In this document: positions 16,930 to 26,431 of the stretch, piece after piece
How the letters are laid out: every line of letters starts with the position of its first letter
How positions within the stretch are numbered: the first letter of the stretch is position 1
Virus record (IMG/VR): IMGVR_UViG_3300031963_000004
Coordinates: 159,152-223,151 of that record
Source: a virus
DNA: 64,000 bases
Reading direction: 5' to 3' (one strand)
Notes under the pieces: model-generated
The model's input: the letters and a program-made list of their open reading frames with translations, nothing else
Told to the model about the DNA's origin: nothing
Databases searched by the model: none
Made by a program: the position numbers and the translations under genes

Positions 16930-18126
16930 ATGTCACAAGTACTCTTAGAAAGCCGTTGGGACGAGACCAAAGAAGCTCTGTTAGAAGGCTTAAAGGCAAA
17001 TCGTCGTTCAACAATGGGTGTTCTTTTAGAAAACACTCGCAAGCAACTACTTGCTGAAAGTTCAGCAGGTACAACAACAGCTGGTAACATCGCTACATTA
17101 AACCGTGTAATTCTACCGGTTATCCGTCGTGTGATGCCTACTGTTATCGCTAATGAACTAGTCGGCGTTCAGCCAATGACTGGTCCAGTAGGCCAAATTC
17201 ATACACTACGTGTACGTTATGCAAACAGCTTAACAGACAACAGCGCAGCAGGTACAAGCGTTGTTGCAGGTGAAGAAGCACTATCACCATTCAAGATTGC
17301 TCAAGCATATTCACGTGCTAAGTCAGGTGATTCATCAACAAGTGGTTACACTGGTAACGATACTGCTGCTTTAGAAGGTAACGGCGGTAAGCAAATCAGC
17401 GTACAAATCTTACGTCAGGCTGTTGAAGCTAAGTCACGTAAGCTACAAGCTCGTTGGACATTCGAAGCTGCACAAGACGCTCAAAGCCAGCATGGTATTG
17501 ACGTTGAAGCAGAAATTATGGCAGCGTTAGCACAAGAAATTACTGCTGAAATCGATCAGGAAATCTTGCTATCACTACGTACATTAGCAACAACTGAATT
17601 TACATTCAACCAAGCTACAGTAAGCGGTACAGCTACTTATGTTGGTGACGAACACGCTGCATTAGCTGTTCTAATCAACCGTGTTGCTAACTTAATCGCT
17701 CAGCGTACACGTCGTGGCGCTGGTAACTGGGCAGTTGTTAGCTCAGCAGCATTGACTGTTCTACAGTCAGCTACAACTTCAGCATTTGCACGTACAACAG
17801 AAGGTACATTCGAAGCTCCTACAAACACTAAGTTTGTTGGTACATTGAATGGTGCTATGCGTGTGTTTGTTGATAGCTATGCTCCTGACACAACTCCAGT
17901 ACTAGTTGGTTACAAAGGATCAAGCGAAACTGACGCAGCAGCATTCTATTGCCCATACATTCCATTGATGAGCAGTGGTGTTGTTCTAGATCCATCAACA
18001 TTTGAGCCAGTAGTTAGCTTCATGACTCGTTATGGTTATATTGAGTTAACTAACACTGCATCAAGCTTCGGTAACGCGGCTGACTATGTTGGTGAAATCG
18101 CAGTAAGCAACCTAACATTCCAATAA
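16930..18126 (+). CDS. gp23: Major capsid protein gp23
   Basis: HK97-fold major capsid protein of T4-like phages. Recognisable segments include LNRVILPVIRRVMPTVIANELVGVQPM (residues ~57-83), MTGPVGQIHTLRVRY, and the C-terminal VSFMTRYGYIEL region. At 398 aa it is distinctly shorter than T4 gp23 (521 aa). The N-terminus has possible gp21 sites of the (L/I)xE type, such as LLE34 and LAE43, so removal of about 43 residues is plausible. A strong RBS (AGGAG at about 16916) precedes it and an intrinsic terminator follows, marking the end of the head operon. Confidence 0.95.
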   Translation: MSQVLLESRWDETKEALLEGLKANRRSTMGVLLENTRKQLLAESSAGTTTAGNIATLNRVILPVIRRVMPTVIANELVGVQPMTGPVGQIHTLRVRYANSLTDNSAAGTSVVAGEEALSPFKIAQAYSRAKSGDSSTSGYTGNDTAALEGNGGKQISVQILRQAVEAKSRKLQARWTFEAAQDAQSQHGIDVEAEIMAALAQEITAEIDQEILLSLRTLATTEFTFNQATVSGTATYVGDEHAALAVLINRVANLIAQRTRRGAGNWAVVSSAALTVLQSATTSAFARTTEGTFEAPTNTKFVGTLNGAMRVFVDSYAPDTTPVLVGYKGSSETDAAAFYCPYIPLMSSGVVLDPSTFEPVVSFMTRYGYIELTNTASSFGNAADYVGEIAVSNLTFQ

Positions 18127-18160
18127 TCTTTTATTCTCAATCGGGATGGGAAGAACAAGG

Positions 18161-18184
18161 AAGCGCACTTCGGTGCGCTTTTTT
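18161..18184 (+). terminator. Intrinsic terminator after gp23
   Basis: Perfect 8-bp stem AAGCGCAC / GTGCGCTT with a TTCG tetraloop, followed directly by a T run that continues from the stem. A second small hairpin ATGTT-GCGT-AACAT follows at about 18188-18201. Confidence 0.88.
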
Positions 18185-18217
18185 GTTATGTTGCGTAACA
18201 TATAAAGCCAAAATAGA

Positions 18218-18225
18218 GATAAATA
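18218..18225 (+). promoter_or_regulatory. Putative late promoter box GATAAATA at the start of the fibre locus
   Basis: GATAAATA follows the gp23 terminator and precedes the first fibre gene by 33 nt. It is the natural promoter for the adhesin locus. Confidence 0.65.
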
Positions 18226-18258
18226 AAGTATATTACTATATTTTTTACGGAAGAATTC

Positions 18259-18942
18259 ATGGCAGCAGAACCATTTAACTCAGCAGGCGGTTATACATAT
18301 GGTATACCTCCTCAACCACTCATAACATCAAACGGTAATCTTAGTGCAATAAACGCAACCTTTGCAAATGTTAACGTGTCTGGTAATCTTATCACTAGTG
18401 GAACAATAAGTGCGGATAATTTTATTGGAAACGTTCAAGGAAATATTACTGGTGATTTTGCAGTTGTGGGTCCGGACAAAGGTATTGTATATAATAAAGC
18501 TGGGATAATTTTTTCAGACGATAATTTTAAGTTTGACTATGCAAATGCTACTTTAAATTTAAATGGTAATCTAGTAACAAATAGTATTACGTTGGGGGTA
18601 GGACCTCTTGAATTTAGCAAAGCCATAGTGTTTAACGCAACAACAAACAGTAGCACACCAGAACAGCCCCTACATACAATAGCTGCTAACACAGTATCTT
18701 CAATTGACTATGTTGTTGTTGCAACTGATGCAACTGCTAACACAAGACAAACTAGTAAATTAATTGCAGGTGTTTTAGGTGACACCGTTGAGTATTTTGA
18801 ATACGGTACAATTGATATAAACGGTGGAGTATGCGATGTTAGAATCAAAAACGAAACAGGTAACGTCATACTGACTGTAAGCCCAATGACTTCTAATCAG
18901 ATCACCTATAAGATTATGGTGACTACAGTTAAAGAAGGATAA
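18259..18942 (+). CDS. Short tail-fibre protein with beta C-terminal domain
   Basis: A 227-aa protein. The N-terminus is FNSAGGYTYGIPPQPLITSNG, related to the GFSVGENP and GFSVGAYP starts of the next two genes. It is followed by Asn/Gly/Thr-rich shaft residues (NVSGNLITSGTISADNFIGN). The C-terminal ~90 residues (EYFEYGTIDINGG..., ITYKIMVTTVKEG) look like a small beta domain also seen at the ends of the fibres at 18952 and 26432. It appears to be a minimal member of the series. It probably attaches to the baseplate or another fibre; the function is inferred. Confidence 0.65.
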   Translation: MAAEPFNSAGGYTYGIPPQPLITSNGNLSAINATFANVNVSGNLITSGTISADNFIGNVQGNITGDFAVVGPDKGIVYNKAGIIFSDDNFKFDYANATLNLNGNLVTNSITLGVGPLEFSKAIVFNATTNSSTPEQPLHTIAANTVSSIDYVVVATDATANTRQTSKLIAGVLGDTVEYFEYGTIDINGGVCDVRIKNETGNVILTVSPMTSNQITYKIMVTTVKEG

Positions 18943-18951
18943 CAAAAAGAA

Positions 18952-21243
18952 ATGTCAATTAAAGCCCTTAACTCGGTTGCAGGTTTTTCGGTAGGGGAAA
19001 ATCCAACAGAAGTTATTTTAGCGAATGGCGATATTACCACAGGTAATGCTTTATTGTCAGGCAATGTTGTAACAGGTTCTATATTCACAGATGACTATCG
19101 CTATGCTAATGGAGCTCCCGTCGATTTCGCACAGCCTGCAGGAAACACATATCAGTTACAATATAATCTTAACGGTGACTTTGGAGCCACAGATTCACTT
19201 ACTTTTAATCCAATATCGAATACATTAAACGTTGCTAATGCAATTATAGCCGGAAACATAACATCAATTGGTAATGTTTCAGCACAATACTTTTTTGGCA
19301 ACGTTATAGGTAATATCGCAGGTAACTTAACAGTTCCTGGAATCAATACCTCTGTTATTTTTAATACTACTGGAACAGCAGATGCTACTGATGCGTTTAC
19401 ATTTAATAAAAATTTAAATGTATTAGACGTAAGAGGAACCATTCAATCACAAAATATAAGTGCAACACAGTCTATTGCTACAGAAAATATAATAGGCACA
19501 TTACAAACTCCTAATCAGCCTAATATTATACAATTAGGTAATTTAGGTAATTTAACTGTTAACACGTTTATAAACACTGATAGTATTACAGGTAATACTG
19601 CAAATTTTGCCAACGTTAATAGCAACAATATAACCAGTAATTCAATAACTAGTAATACAATTAATTCTGCTAATTTAAATGTTAGTCAAAATATAAGTGG
19701 TTTAAATCAAGAGTTGACTGGTAATCTATCTGTTTTAGGTAATGTAGCTGCTAATAACTATTCTGGAAATAATTTAAACATAAGCAATAACATTGCTGCG
19801 AACACCGGATCTTTTACAGGTAATCTATCAGCGGGAGAAACTTCAGTTACAGGAAATTTAACTACTACCGGTAACGTAACTGCTGATATCATAACTGCAA
19901 ATCAAATTGTTTTAACAAGTAACTTATCAGTTGGTGCATCATTATCTGCAAGCGACTTATCAGTTTCGGGTAACTTACAGGTAGGTAATTTAAGTATTAC
20001 CAGTACGATAAGTTCTAATTTAATACCTAATGTTAGTAACACCTATGTCATAGGTAATCAAGAAAATCGTTGGAGTAATTTATGGTTATCTAATGACGGT
20101 GTATATTTAGGTGATCTGCCTATCAAAAACGATAGCGATACCTTAGTTACTAATAATATCAGATCAAATGGTAACGTAACAACAACTAATTTAAATGTCA
20201 CTGGCGCAACAACTGCTACAGGTGATGTTAATATTACAGGAAATCTTACTGTTAACGGTAATACAAAATATGTGAATGTAGACACTGTTGCTATTAAAGA
20301 TCCTATAATACCAATTGGTGGTAGTACGAATGGTGCTAACGCAGAAGGGTATGACGGTAAAGATAGAGGTTTACTATTACAAAACTACACATCTGACGGA
20401 ACAGCCCCAGAAAATCAGTTCTTTGGTTGGAAAACTCAGGATCAAGAATTTATAGCAGTTTCAAATGTAGGAAGCTCACTAAACGAACTTATCATACCTA
20501 ATCATTTAGGTAACATTAGAGCAAACGTTTTCAAAGGTAATATTGAGGGCAGAGTTTTAACTGGTACTCAACCTAACATTACAAGTTTAGGTAACTTGAC
20601 CGGACTAAATGTTAATGGTAATTTAAATGTAACTGGTGTAGCAAATACTACAGCATTAAGAATAGCAAATACATTATATCCAACGACACCTGGCACAGAT
20701 GGTCAGGTATTAACAACAAATGGTGCTGGTTCAATATATTACACAACACCGATTACAGACGAATTATTTAACGGTACCAGTAACGTAAAAGTCAACGAAA
20801 ACAGTAATGTAACCATAAGTGTTAATGGAAACGCTAATGTACTTACAGTCACATCAAACACTGCGGAAGTTAATGGCACATTATTAGCAAATACAATATC
20901 AGGTTCTGAGTTTGTATTAGGTATTACTAAAGTTGGACACGCAACTGTTACAACTTCATCAACTGCGCTTAATCAAGTAATCGCTAGTATACCAATAGCT
21001 GATATCAGAGGGGCAGAATTTTTCATAAAAGGTGAAGAAAATTCGGGTGCTAAATATAGCGTTGAGTCTATATCTGCCGTACACAATGGTACTTCTGTAG
21101 AATTTTCAAAATACGGAGCTGTTAATTTAGGTGGGGCAACAGGTGCATTAAGTGTTAGATTAGCAGCAGGATTTTTACAATTAATAGTTACACCAAGCAG
21201 TAGTAACTCTACTAATTGGACTACACAATATAGGACAATTTAA
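18952..21243 (+). CDS. Tail-fibre protein with repeated NGN-type shaft modules
   Basis: A 763-aa protein. The N-terminus ALNSVAGFSVGENPTEVIL is shared in type with 18259 and 21250. A repetitive Asn-rich shaft (SITSNTINSANL-type repeats, residues ~150-420) includes an ENRWSNLWLSNDGVYLG segment. Then comes a conserved module around residues 440-520 with IKDPIIPIGGS, DRGLLLQNYT and FFGWKTQDQEF. A C-terminal beta domain of about 110 residues ends the protein. The IKDPI module occurs in seven places in the locus. Long, regular, mostly beta-forming shafts suggest trimeric fibres. Overlap-free, 9 nt after the previous gene. Confidence 0.7.
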   Translation: MSIKALNSVAGFSVGENPTEVILANGDITTGNALLSGNVVTGSIFTDDYRYANGAPVDFAQPAGNTYQLQYNLNGDFGATDSLTFNPISNTLNVANAIIAGNITSIGNVSAQYFFGNVIGNIAGNLTVPGINTSVIFNTTGTADATDAFTFNKNLNVLDVRGTIQSQNISATQSIATENIIGTLQTPNQPNIIQLGNLGNLTVNTFINTDSITGNTANFANVNSNNITSNSITSNTINSANLNVSQNISGLNQELTGNLSVLGNVAANNYSGNNLNISNNIAANTGSFTGNLSAGETSVTGNLTTTGNVTADIITANQIVLTSNLSVGASLSASDLSVSGNLQVGNLSITSTISSNLIPNVSNTYVIGNQENRWSNLWLSNDGVYLGDLPIKNDSDTLVTNNIRSNGNVTTTNLNVTGATTATGDVNITGNLTVNGNTKYVNVDTVAIKDPIIPIGGSTNGANAEGYDGKDRGLLLQNYTSDGTAPENQFFGWKTQDQEFIAVSNVGSSLNELIIPNHLGNIRANVFKGNIEGRVLTGTQPNITSLGNLTGLNVNGNLNVTGVANTTALRIANTLYPTTPGTDGQVLTTNGAGSIYYTTPITDELFNGTSNVKVNENSNVTISVNGNANVLTVTSNTAEVNGTLLANTISGSEFVLGITKVGHATVTTSSTALNQVIASIPIADIRGAEFFIKGEENSGAKYSVESISAVHNGTSVEFSKYGAVNLGGATGALSVRLAAGFLQLIVTPSSSNSTNWTTQYRTI

Positions 21244-21249
21244 AATTAA

Positions 21250-24200
21250 ATGGCATTAACTAAATTTAATTCAGAAGCAGGTTTTTCAGTAGGAGCATAT
21301 CCTGCTATAGACGTTATTGATCGTAATGCTAATATTACGGCTAACAGCCTGCAGGCTACTGGTGCTGTTGATTTAGGTATAATCGGCAACTTAACTATTA
21401 CTGGTGGTAACGCAGGTCAATATCTGCAAACTGATGGATCAGGAACATTAGTTTTTGCTAATGTTGATTTACCTTATGCAAGAGGTCCAAATCTTGCAGT
21501 ACAATATAACAACACTTCTGCATTCAGCGGTGACAATAACTTTACATACGATCCTACAACAGGTACAGTAAACGCTATCGCATTTGCGGGAGATGGTAGT
21601 AAACTTTCAGGTATAACAGGAGCAAACGTTGTTGGTGTAGTTGCAAATGCAAACTACGCAGCATTTGCAAACGTTACACTAAACTCATTAGCAGCTAACA
21701 CAACTCAATTCGTTATTGGTAACAGTCAACCAAATATTACCAACGTTGGTAATTTAGAGCAGCTTAATGTTACAGGTAATCTTTTAGCAGAGGCTTTGGT
21801 AGCGAATTCATCATTACTAGTTCAAGGCGATGCAACAATTAACGGTAATCTAGTTGTTCAAGGTACCGCAATATATTCAAACGTACAAACATTAAATGTT
21901 AAAGATCCTATACTAGAATTAGGTGGTGATCCATTTGGTGGCGCATTAGTAGCAAATGATTATATCAACCGCGGTATATTAGTTCATTACTATGATGGTA
22001 TCCCCCTTAAAGGTTTTATGGGTTGGGACAGTAATGCTAATGGGTATACTTTTGCCAGTAATATATCGCTAACTAATAATGAAGTAATCATTCATAATTT
22101 AGGTAACATTACAGCCCAAAACTTTATAGGTAACGGTGTAGGTATTACTGAGATAGAAGGCGGTAACGTTACAGGAATCGTAGCGAATGCTAACTTTGCT
22201 CAATACGGAAATTACGCAAGCTTTGCAGGAAATGTAACTGCATCAAATCAACCAAATATTACTACAGTTGGTAGTTTAGGTAATCTAACAGTTTTAGGTA
22301 CAAGTAATTTAGGAAACGCTGCTGTTGCTAATTTTTTAGTAGGAGACGGCGGTTATCTATCAAATATTAAAGGACCTAATGTTGTAGGCACAGTTGCAAA
22401 TGCTAACTATGCTCTTTATACAAACTACGCTAATACAGCAGAAACAGTAACAATAGGGGCACAGCCAAATATTACAAGTGTTGGCACATTAACAGGATTA
22501 AATGTTGATGGTATAATAACTGGTGATGAAGCAACCTTTGTTGATGACGTAACAGCAGCATATTTTATAGGTGATGGTTATCAACTATCAAACATCACAG
22601 GTGCTAATGTTACTGGCACGGTAGCAAATGCATCAAATGCTAATTCATCTCATTACGCTACACATGTATTAGGTGCAGAACAACCAAATATTACAAGCGT
22701 TGGCACATTAACAAGTTTAGCAGTCACAGGTAATATTTCAGGTAATGTAATTACTGGTAATTTATTTGTAGGTAACGGATCACACTTATCTAATATAACA
22801 GGCGCGAACGTAAGCGAAGTTCCAAATGCTAACTTTGCTACCTATTCAGGTCAGGCTAACAACGCAAACTTTGCAGGAAATGTCACAGTAGCAGATCAAC
22901 CTAATATTACAAGTTTAGGTACATTAGTAAGATTAGACATAACAGGTAACCTAACAGCAGGTAATGCTAATTTAGGTAACATGGTTAAGGCTAACTTTAT
23001 AGACGCAAATGGTTATTTCTTAACATATACAGCAGGGCCAAATGTTGTCGGTTTAGTTGCCAACGCTAATCACTCATGGCATTCAAATGCTGCTAACTTT
23101 GCTAATTTAGCCAGTTTTGCAAATACAGTTGTATTCGCTAATCAACCTAATATTACAAGTGTTGGTACACTAACTAATCTATCCGTATCCGGTAATATTA
23201 TATCCGGTAATGCTAGCCTAGGTAATTTTGTACAAGCTAATTTTTTCTCAGGCAATGGTTATTATCTAACAGATTTACAGGCAGCTAATATAGTAGGTAC
23301 TGTAGCAAACGCCAACTACGCAAATTTTGCAGGCAATGCTACACAAGCAAATCACGCTAATACAGCAAATACAGTTACCAATGCAGCACAACCTAATATT
23401 ACAAGTGTTGGCACATTAACTTCACTAACAGTATCAGGGAATGTTTCAGCACAAAATGCTAATTTAGGTAATATTGCTGTAGCAAACTTCTTTGTTGGTG
23501 ACGGAAGTAATCTATCTTTAATAAATGGTGCGAACGTAAGTGAAGTACCTAACGCTAATTTTGCAAGCTATTCTGAGCAAGCTAATAATGCTAATTATGC
23601 TACATCAGCGGTAACTGCGGGTACTGTAACAACAGCAGCACAGCCAAATATTACATCGGTCGGCACATTAACTGATTTAACCGTAACTGGTAATATAACA
23701 ACAGGTAATCTAGTAAGCTTGCTTGATGTTACAGCAGTAAACTATTTTGGTAATGCGTATAATTTATTTGATATAAATGGTGCAAATGTAAGTGAAGTTC
23801 CGAATGCTAACTTTGCTACTTACTCAGGTCAAGCAGACAATGCAAACACTGCGGTTAAAGTTACATCAAGCAGTCAACCTAATATTACTAGCGTAGGTTC
23901 ACTTGTTGACCTAGATGTTATTGGAAACATTTCTGTAGGTAATATTAATGATGCAGAAACAATAACAGCAACATTCTTTGTCGGTAGTGGCGCAAGTTTA
24001 AGTGATATCAACGGAGCAAACGTAAGCGAAGTAGCAAATGCAAATTACGCTACGTATTCAGGTCAAGCAGATAACGCAAATACTGCCGGAACAATAACAG
24101 CAAGTAGTCAACCTAATATTACCAGTGTCGGCACGTTAACTAGCTTATCGGTAACAGGTAATGTTAGTGCAGGAAATGTATTAGGTGGTAACGCAGTAAG

Positions 24201-26430
24201 TGCTAATTATTTTGTCGGTAACGGAGCATTTTTAACAGGTGTTATTACAGGAATTGATGATACTATTGCAAATGGTAATAGTAACATAACAATATTTGAA
24301 ACAAGCGTAGGACTTTCAGCTAACGGCGTAGCGAATGTAATGCTCATCGGTAAAGATACCGTTGACGTAATTGGATCAATAACAGCCACTGGTGATATAA
24401 CAGTAGACAATGTTATTTCAAATCTAATCACAGGTACATTAACAACTTCTGCGCAACCAAACATTACTACTGTAGGTACACTAGATGAATTAACTGTAGA
24501 CGGTAATGTAACAGCAAATTACTTTATAGGTAATGTAGTTGGTAATATACAAGGTACATTACAAGCACCTGGTGGCAATACACAAATACCATTTAATCAA
24601 AATGGTAATTTAGGTGCGACAGATAAACTTCAGTTCAATTACGCTACAAACACATTATCTGTAATAGGAAACATATCCACATCTAATAATCTTACTAGAG
24701 ATAGCAAGGTCGTTACTACATTCGTATCACAACCAACTGCCCCTACTAATGCTAAAATGGGTGATCAGTGGTATGACACTGATAACGATGTCATTTACCA
24801 GTACATATATAATGGCACAACATTTGCATGGATTGATATTAGCTCTGGCTTCACAAGTTCAGATGCGAATGCTATCCCACAAACATTAGCCTTAAGAGAT
24901 GATGAAGCTAATCTAAAAGCTAATGGTTTTGTTGGTAACACAATACAAGTAACTGATGCAGTTGTTACTGGAAACTTGACAGTAAGCGGCAACATAACCT
25001 ATGTAAGCACAACTAATATTGATGTAAAAGATCCTATTATAGAATTAGGCGGCGGACCTAATGGCGCAGCATTAACTCAAAATGACGGTTACGATAGAGG
25101 TAGCCTACTACATTTATATCAGGGCAGCAATACAGTTGACGCATTTATGGGTTGGGACAACTCAAATGCAGAATTTACACTAGCGAGTAACGTAACATTA
25201 GATAACAATGTAGTAACTATAAATCAGTTAGGCAATATCAGAGCGGCCTACTTTATTGGTGATGGTAGTCAATTAGCAAACATTCCTGCATCAGCGGTTC
25301 AAGGTGGAGTTGCTAGCGTAGATGCTAATATTACTTCAATTGTACCTGGTTCAGCTATTGGAGTATCTATGGATTATTCTGATCCATTATTTCCAGCAGG
25401 TAAGTTTATGATATATCAGTTAGGACCAGTTAGTTTGACAGTTACAAATAATTGGCAATCTAGTAGTTTGTCAAGTAAAAATGCATATGCTAATTTCTTA
25501 GCAAGCTCAATTAATACATCAAATGTTAGAATGACATTCTCATTGGCGAACGCGGTGTTTAATGTACAAAGCACCGATACAATTACGATCGGGGGTAGTG
25601 TGGTAACAGGAGCTAATTTATTAGCAATAGGAATAACAGGAAATAGCGGTACCTATACTATTCCTAGCGACTATTTCGCAGCAAGCGTACAAACAAATGC
25701 TACTAGTACAGTCAGTGCAAACTTAACTACATCTAGAGGTGTTTATACAGGAAGTGGCACTACACTTACTACAGCACAACCTGTGGCATACAATGTTAAC
25801 AGTATAACTGGTAGCTTCCCAGTAAGTTCTGTTCCTTATTGGAACTTGAATCAATCATTCAATTGGAGCGTAAGCGTTACAGGAACGACAGCTAGCGGTA
25901 ATTTAACATACAGCGGTGGCGTAGTAACTACAACTTCACTTTCTTCTACTGGTCAAACAAGTGGAACAAGTGGAAGTATTAACAGTACTAGCAGCTATAC
26001 TATTACAACAAATGATTACACAGGAGCAGGCTTGAACGGGTATGGAACTAGAACGATCCCTAATACAGTTAATGGTACAGTAAACGCAGCTACCAAATAC
26101 TATCCGTTGTTCTGGAAAATTACAGCGAATAGTACATTGCCTACATTTACTGTAACTGATAGTAGAAATAATAATAATTTTGCAATCAACCAAAGCGCAA
26201 ATACAAGTACGACAGTTTCAGATTATTTATGGATGGCAGTACCTAATTCGGGAAATGCAGCCACATTACAAAGTAGAACATTTAAACACATATTTGGAGG
26301 ATTCGATATTATAGATACGCCTACTGTTACAGGCACACAAACAATTTCTGCTAACGGAGAAAGCTATAATTATTCAATTTATGGTTTCTCAGGATTCAGC
26401 CAAACATCATCTATAATAGTGACATCATAA
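21250..26430 (+). CDS. Giant tail-fibre protein with 11 tandem shaft repeats
   Basis: A 1726-aa protein with N-terminus FNSEAGFSVGAYPAIDVI. A VKDPILELGG module spans ~217-290. The shaft (~160-1110) has eleven copies of a ~75-90-residue unit, each with QPNITSVGTLTxLxVxGN, an ANFFVGDG-type motif and NANFA/NANYA. A G-DQWYDTDNDVIYQY segment sits near 1175 and a second VKDPIIELGG module at ~1258-1335. The C-terminal ~360 residues (YQLGPVSL..., DTITIGGSV, TNDYTGAGLNGYGTRTIPN, YYPLFWKI) are closely matched in the 33493 gene. The repeats favour homologous recombination. The C-terminal domain may be the receptor-binding tip; this is inferred. Confidence 0.72.
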   Translation: MALTKFNSEAGFSVGAYPAIDVIDRNANITANSLQATGAVDLGIIGNLTITGGNAGQYLQTDGSGTLVFANVDLPYARGPNLAVQYNNTSAFSGDNNFTYDPTTGTVNAIAFAGDGSKLSGITGANVVGVVANANYAAFANVTLNSLAANTTQFVIGNSQPNITNVGNLEQLNVTGNLLAEALVANSSLLVQGDATINGNLVVQGTAIYSNVQTLNVKDPILELGGDPFGGALVANDYINRGILVHYYDGIPLKGFMGWDSNANGYTFASNISLTNNEVIIHNLGNITAQNFIGNGVGITEIEGGNVTGIVANANFAQYGNYASFAGNVTASNQPNITTVGSLGNLTVLGTSNLGNAAVANFLVGDGGYLSNIKGPNVVGTVANANYALYTNYANTAETVTIGAQPNITSVGTLTGLNVDGIITGDEATFVDDVTAAYFIGDGYQLSNITGANVTGTVANASNANSSHYATHVLGAEQPNITSVGTLTSLAVTGNISGNVITGNLFVGNGSHLSNITGANVSEVPNANFATYSGQANNANFAGNVTVADQPNITSLGTLVRLDITGNLTAGNANLGNMVKANFIDANGYFLTYTAGPNVVGLVANANHSWHSNAANFANLASFANTVVFANQPNITSVGTLTNLSVSGNIISGNASLGNFVQANFFSGNGYYLTDLQAANIVGTVANANYANFAGNATQANHANTANTVTNAAQPNITSVGTLTSLTVSGNVSAQNANLGNIAVANFFVGDGSNLSLINGANVSEVPNANFASYSEQANNANYATSAVTAGTVTTAAQPNITSVGTLTDLTVTGNITTGNLVSLLDVTAVNYFGNAYNLFDINGANVSEVPNANFATYSGQADNANTAVKVTSSSQPNITSVGSLVDLDVIGNISVGNINDAETITATFFVGSGASLSDINGANVSEVANANYATYSGQADNANTAGTITASSQPNITSVGTLTSLSVTGNVSAGNVLGGNAVSANYFVGNGAFLTGVITGIDDTIANGNSNITIFETSVGLSANGVANVMLIGKDTVDVIGSITATGDITVDNVISNLITGTLTTSAQPNITTVGTLDELTVDGNVTANYFIGNVVGNIQGTLQAPGGNTQIPFNQNGNLGATDKLQFNYATNTLSVIGNISTSNNLTRDSKVVTTFVSQPTAPTNAKMGDQWYDTDNDVIYQYIYNGTTFAWIDISSGFTSSDANAIPQTLALRDDEANLKANGFVGNTIQVTDAVVTGNLTVSGNITYVSTTNIDVKDPIIELGGGPNGAALTQNDGYDRGSLLHLYQGSNTVDAFMGWDNSNAEFTLASNVTLDNNVVTINQLGNIRAAYFIGDGSQLANIPASAVQGGVASVDANITSIVPGSAIGVSMDYSDPLFPAGKFMIYQLGPVSLTVTNNWQSSSLSSKNAYANFLASSINTSNVRMTFSLANAVFNVQSTDTITIGGSVVTGANLLAIGITGNSGTYTIPSDYFAASVQTNATSTVSANLTTSRGVYTGSGTTLTTAQPVAYNVNSITGSFPVSSVPYWNLNQSFNWSVSVTGTTASGNLTYSGGVVTTTSLSSTGQTSGTSGSINSTSSYTITTNDYTGAGLNGYGTRTIPNTVNGTVNAATKYYPLFWKITANSTLPTFTVTDSRNNNNFAINQSANTSTTVSDYLWMAVPNSGNAATLQSRTFKHIFGGFDIIDTPTVTGTQTISANGESYNYSIYGFSGFSQTSSIIVTS
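21590..24560 (+). repeat. Degenerate tandem repeats coding for QPNIT fibre modules
   Basis: Eleven recurrences of a DNA segment close to caacctaatattacaagtgt encode QPNITSVG. Spacing is roughly 220-290 bp, with surrounding motifs ANVxGTVANANYA and NANLGNxxxANFF. The copies diverge in codons, so they are not recent identical duplications. Confidence 0.8.
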
Positions 26431-26431
26431 A

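Noticed and set aside
21590-24560. CRISPR-like array
   Set aside because: The repeats are in-frame protein repeats of variable spacing and sequence, with no constant short repeat or unique spacers.
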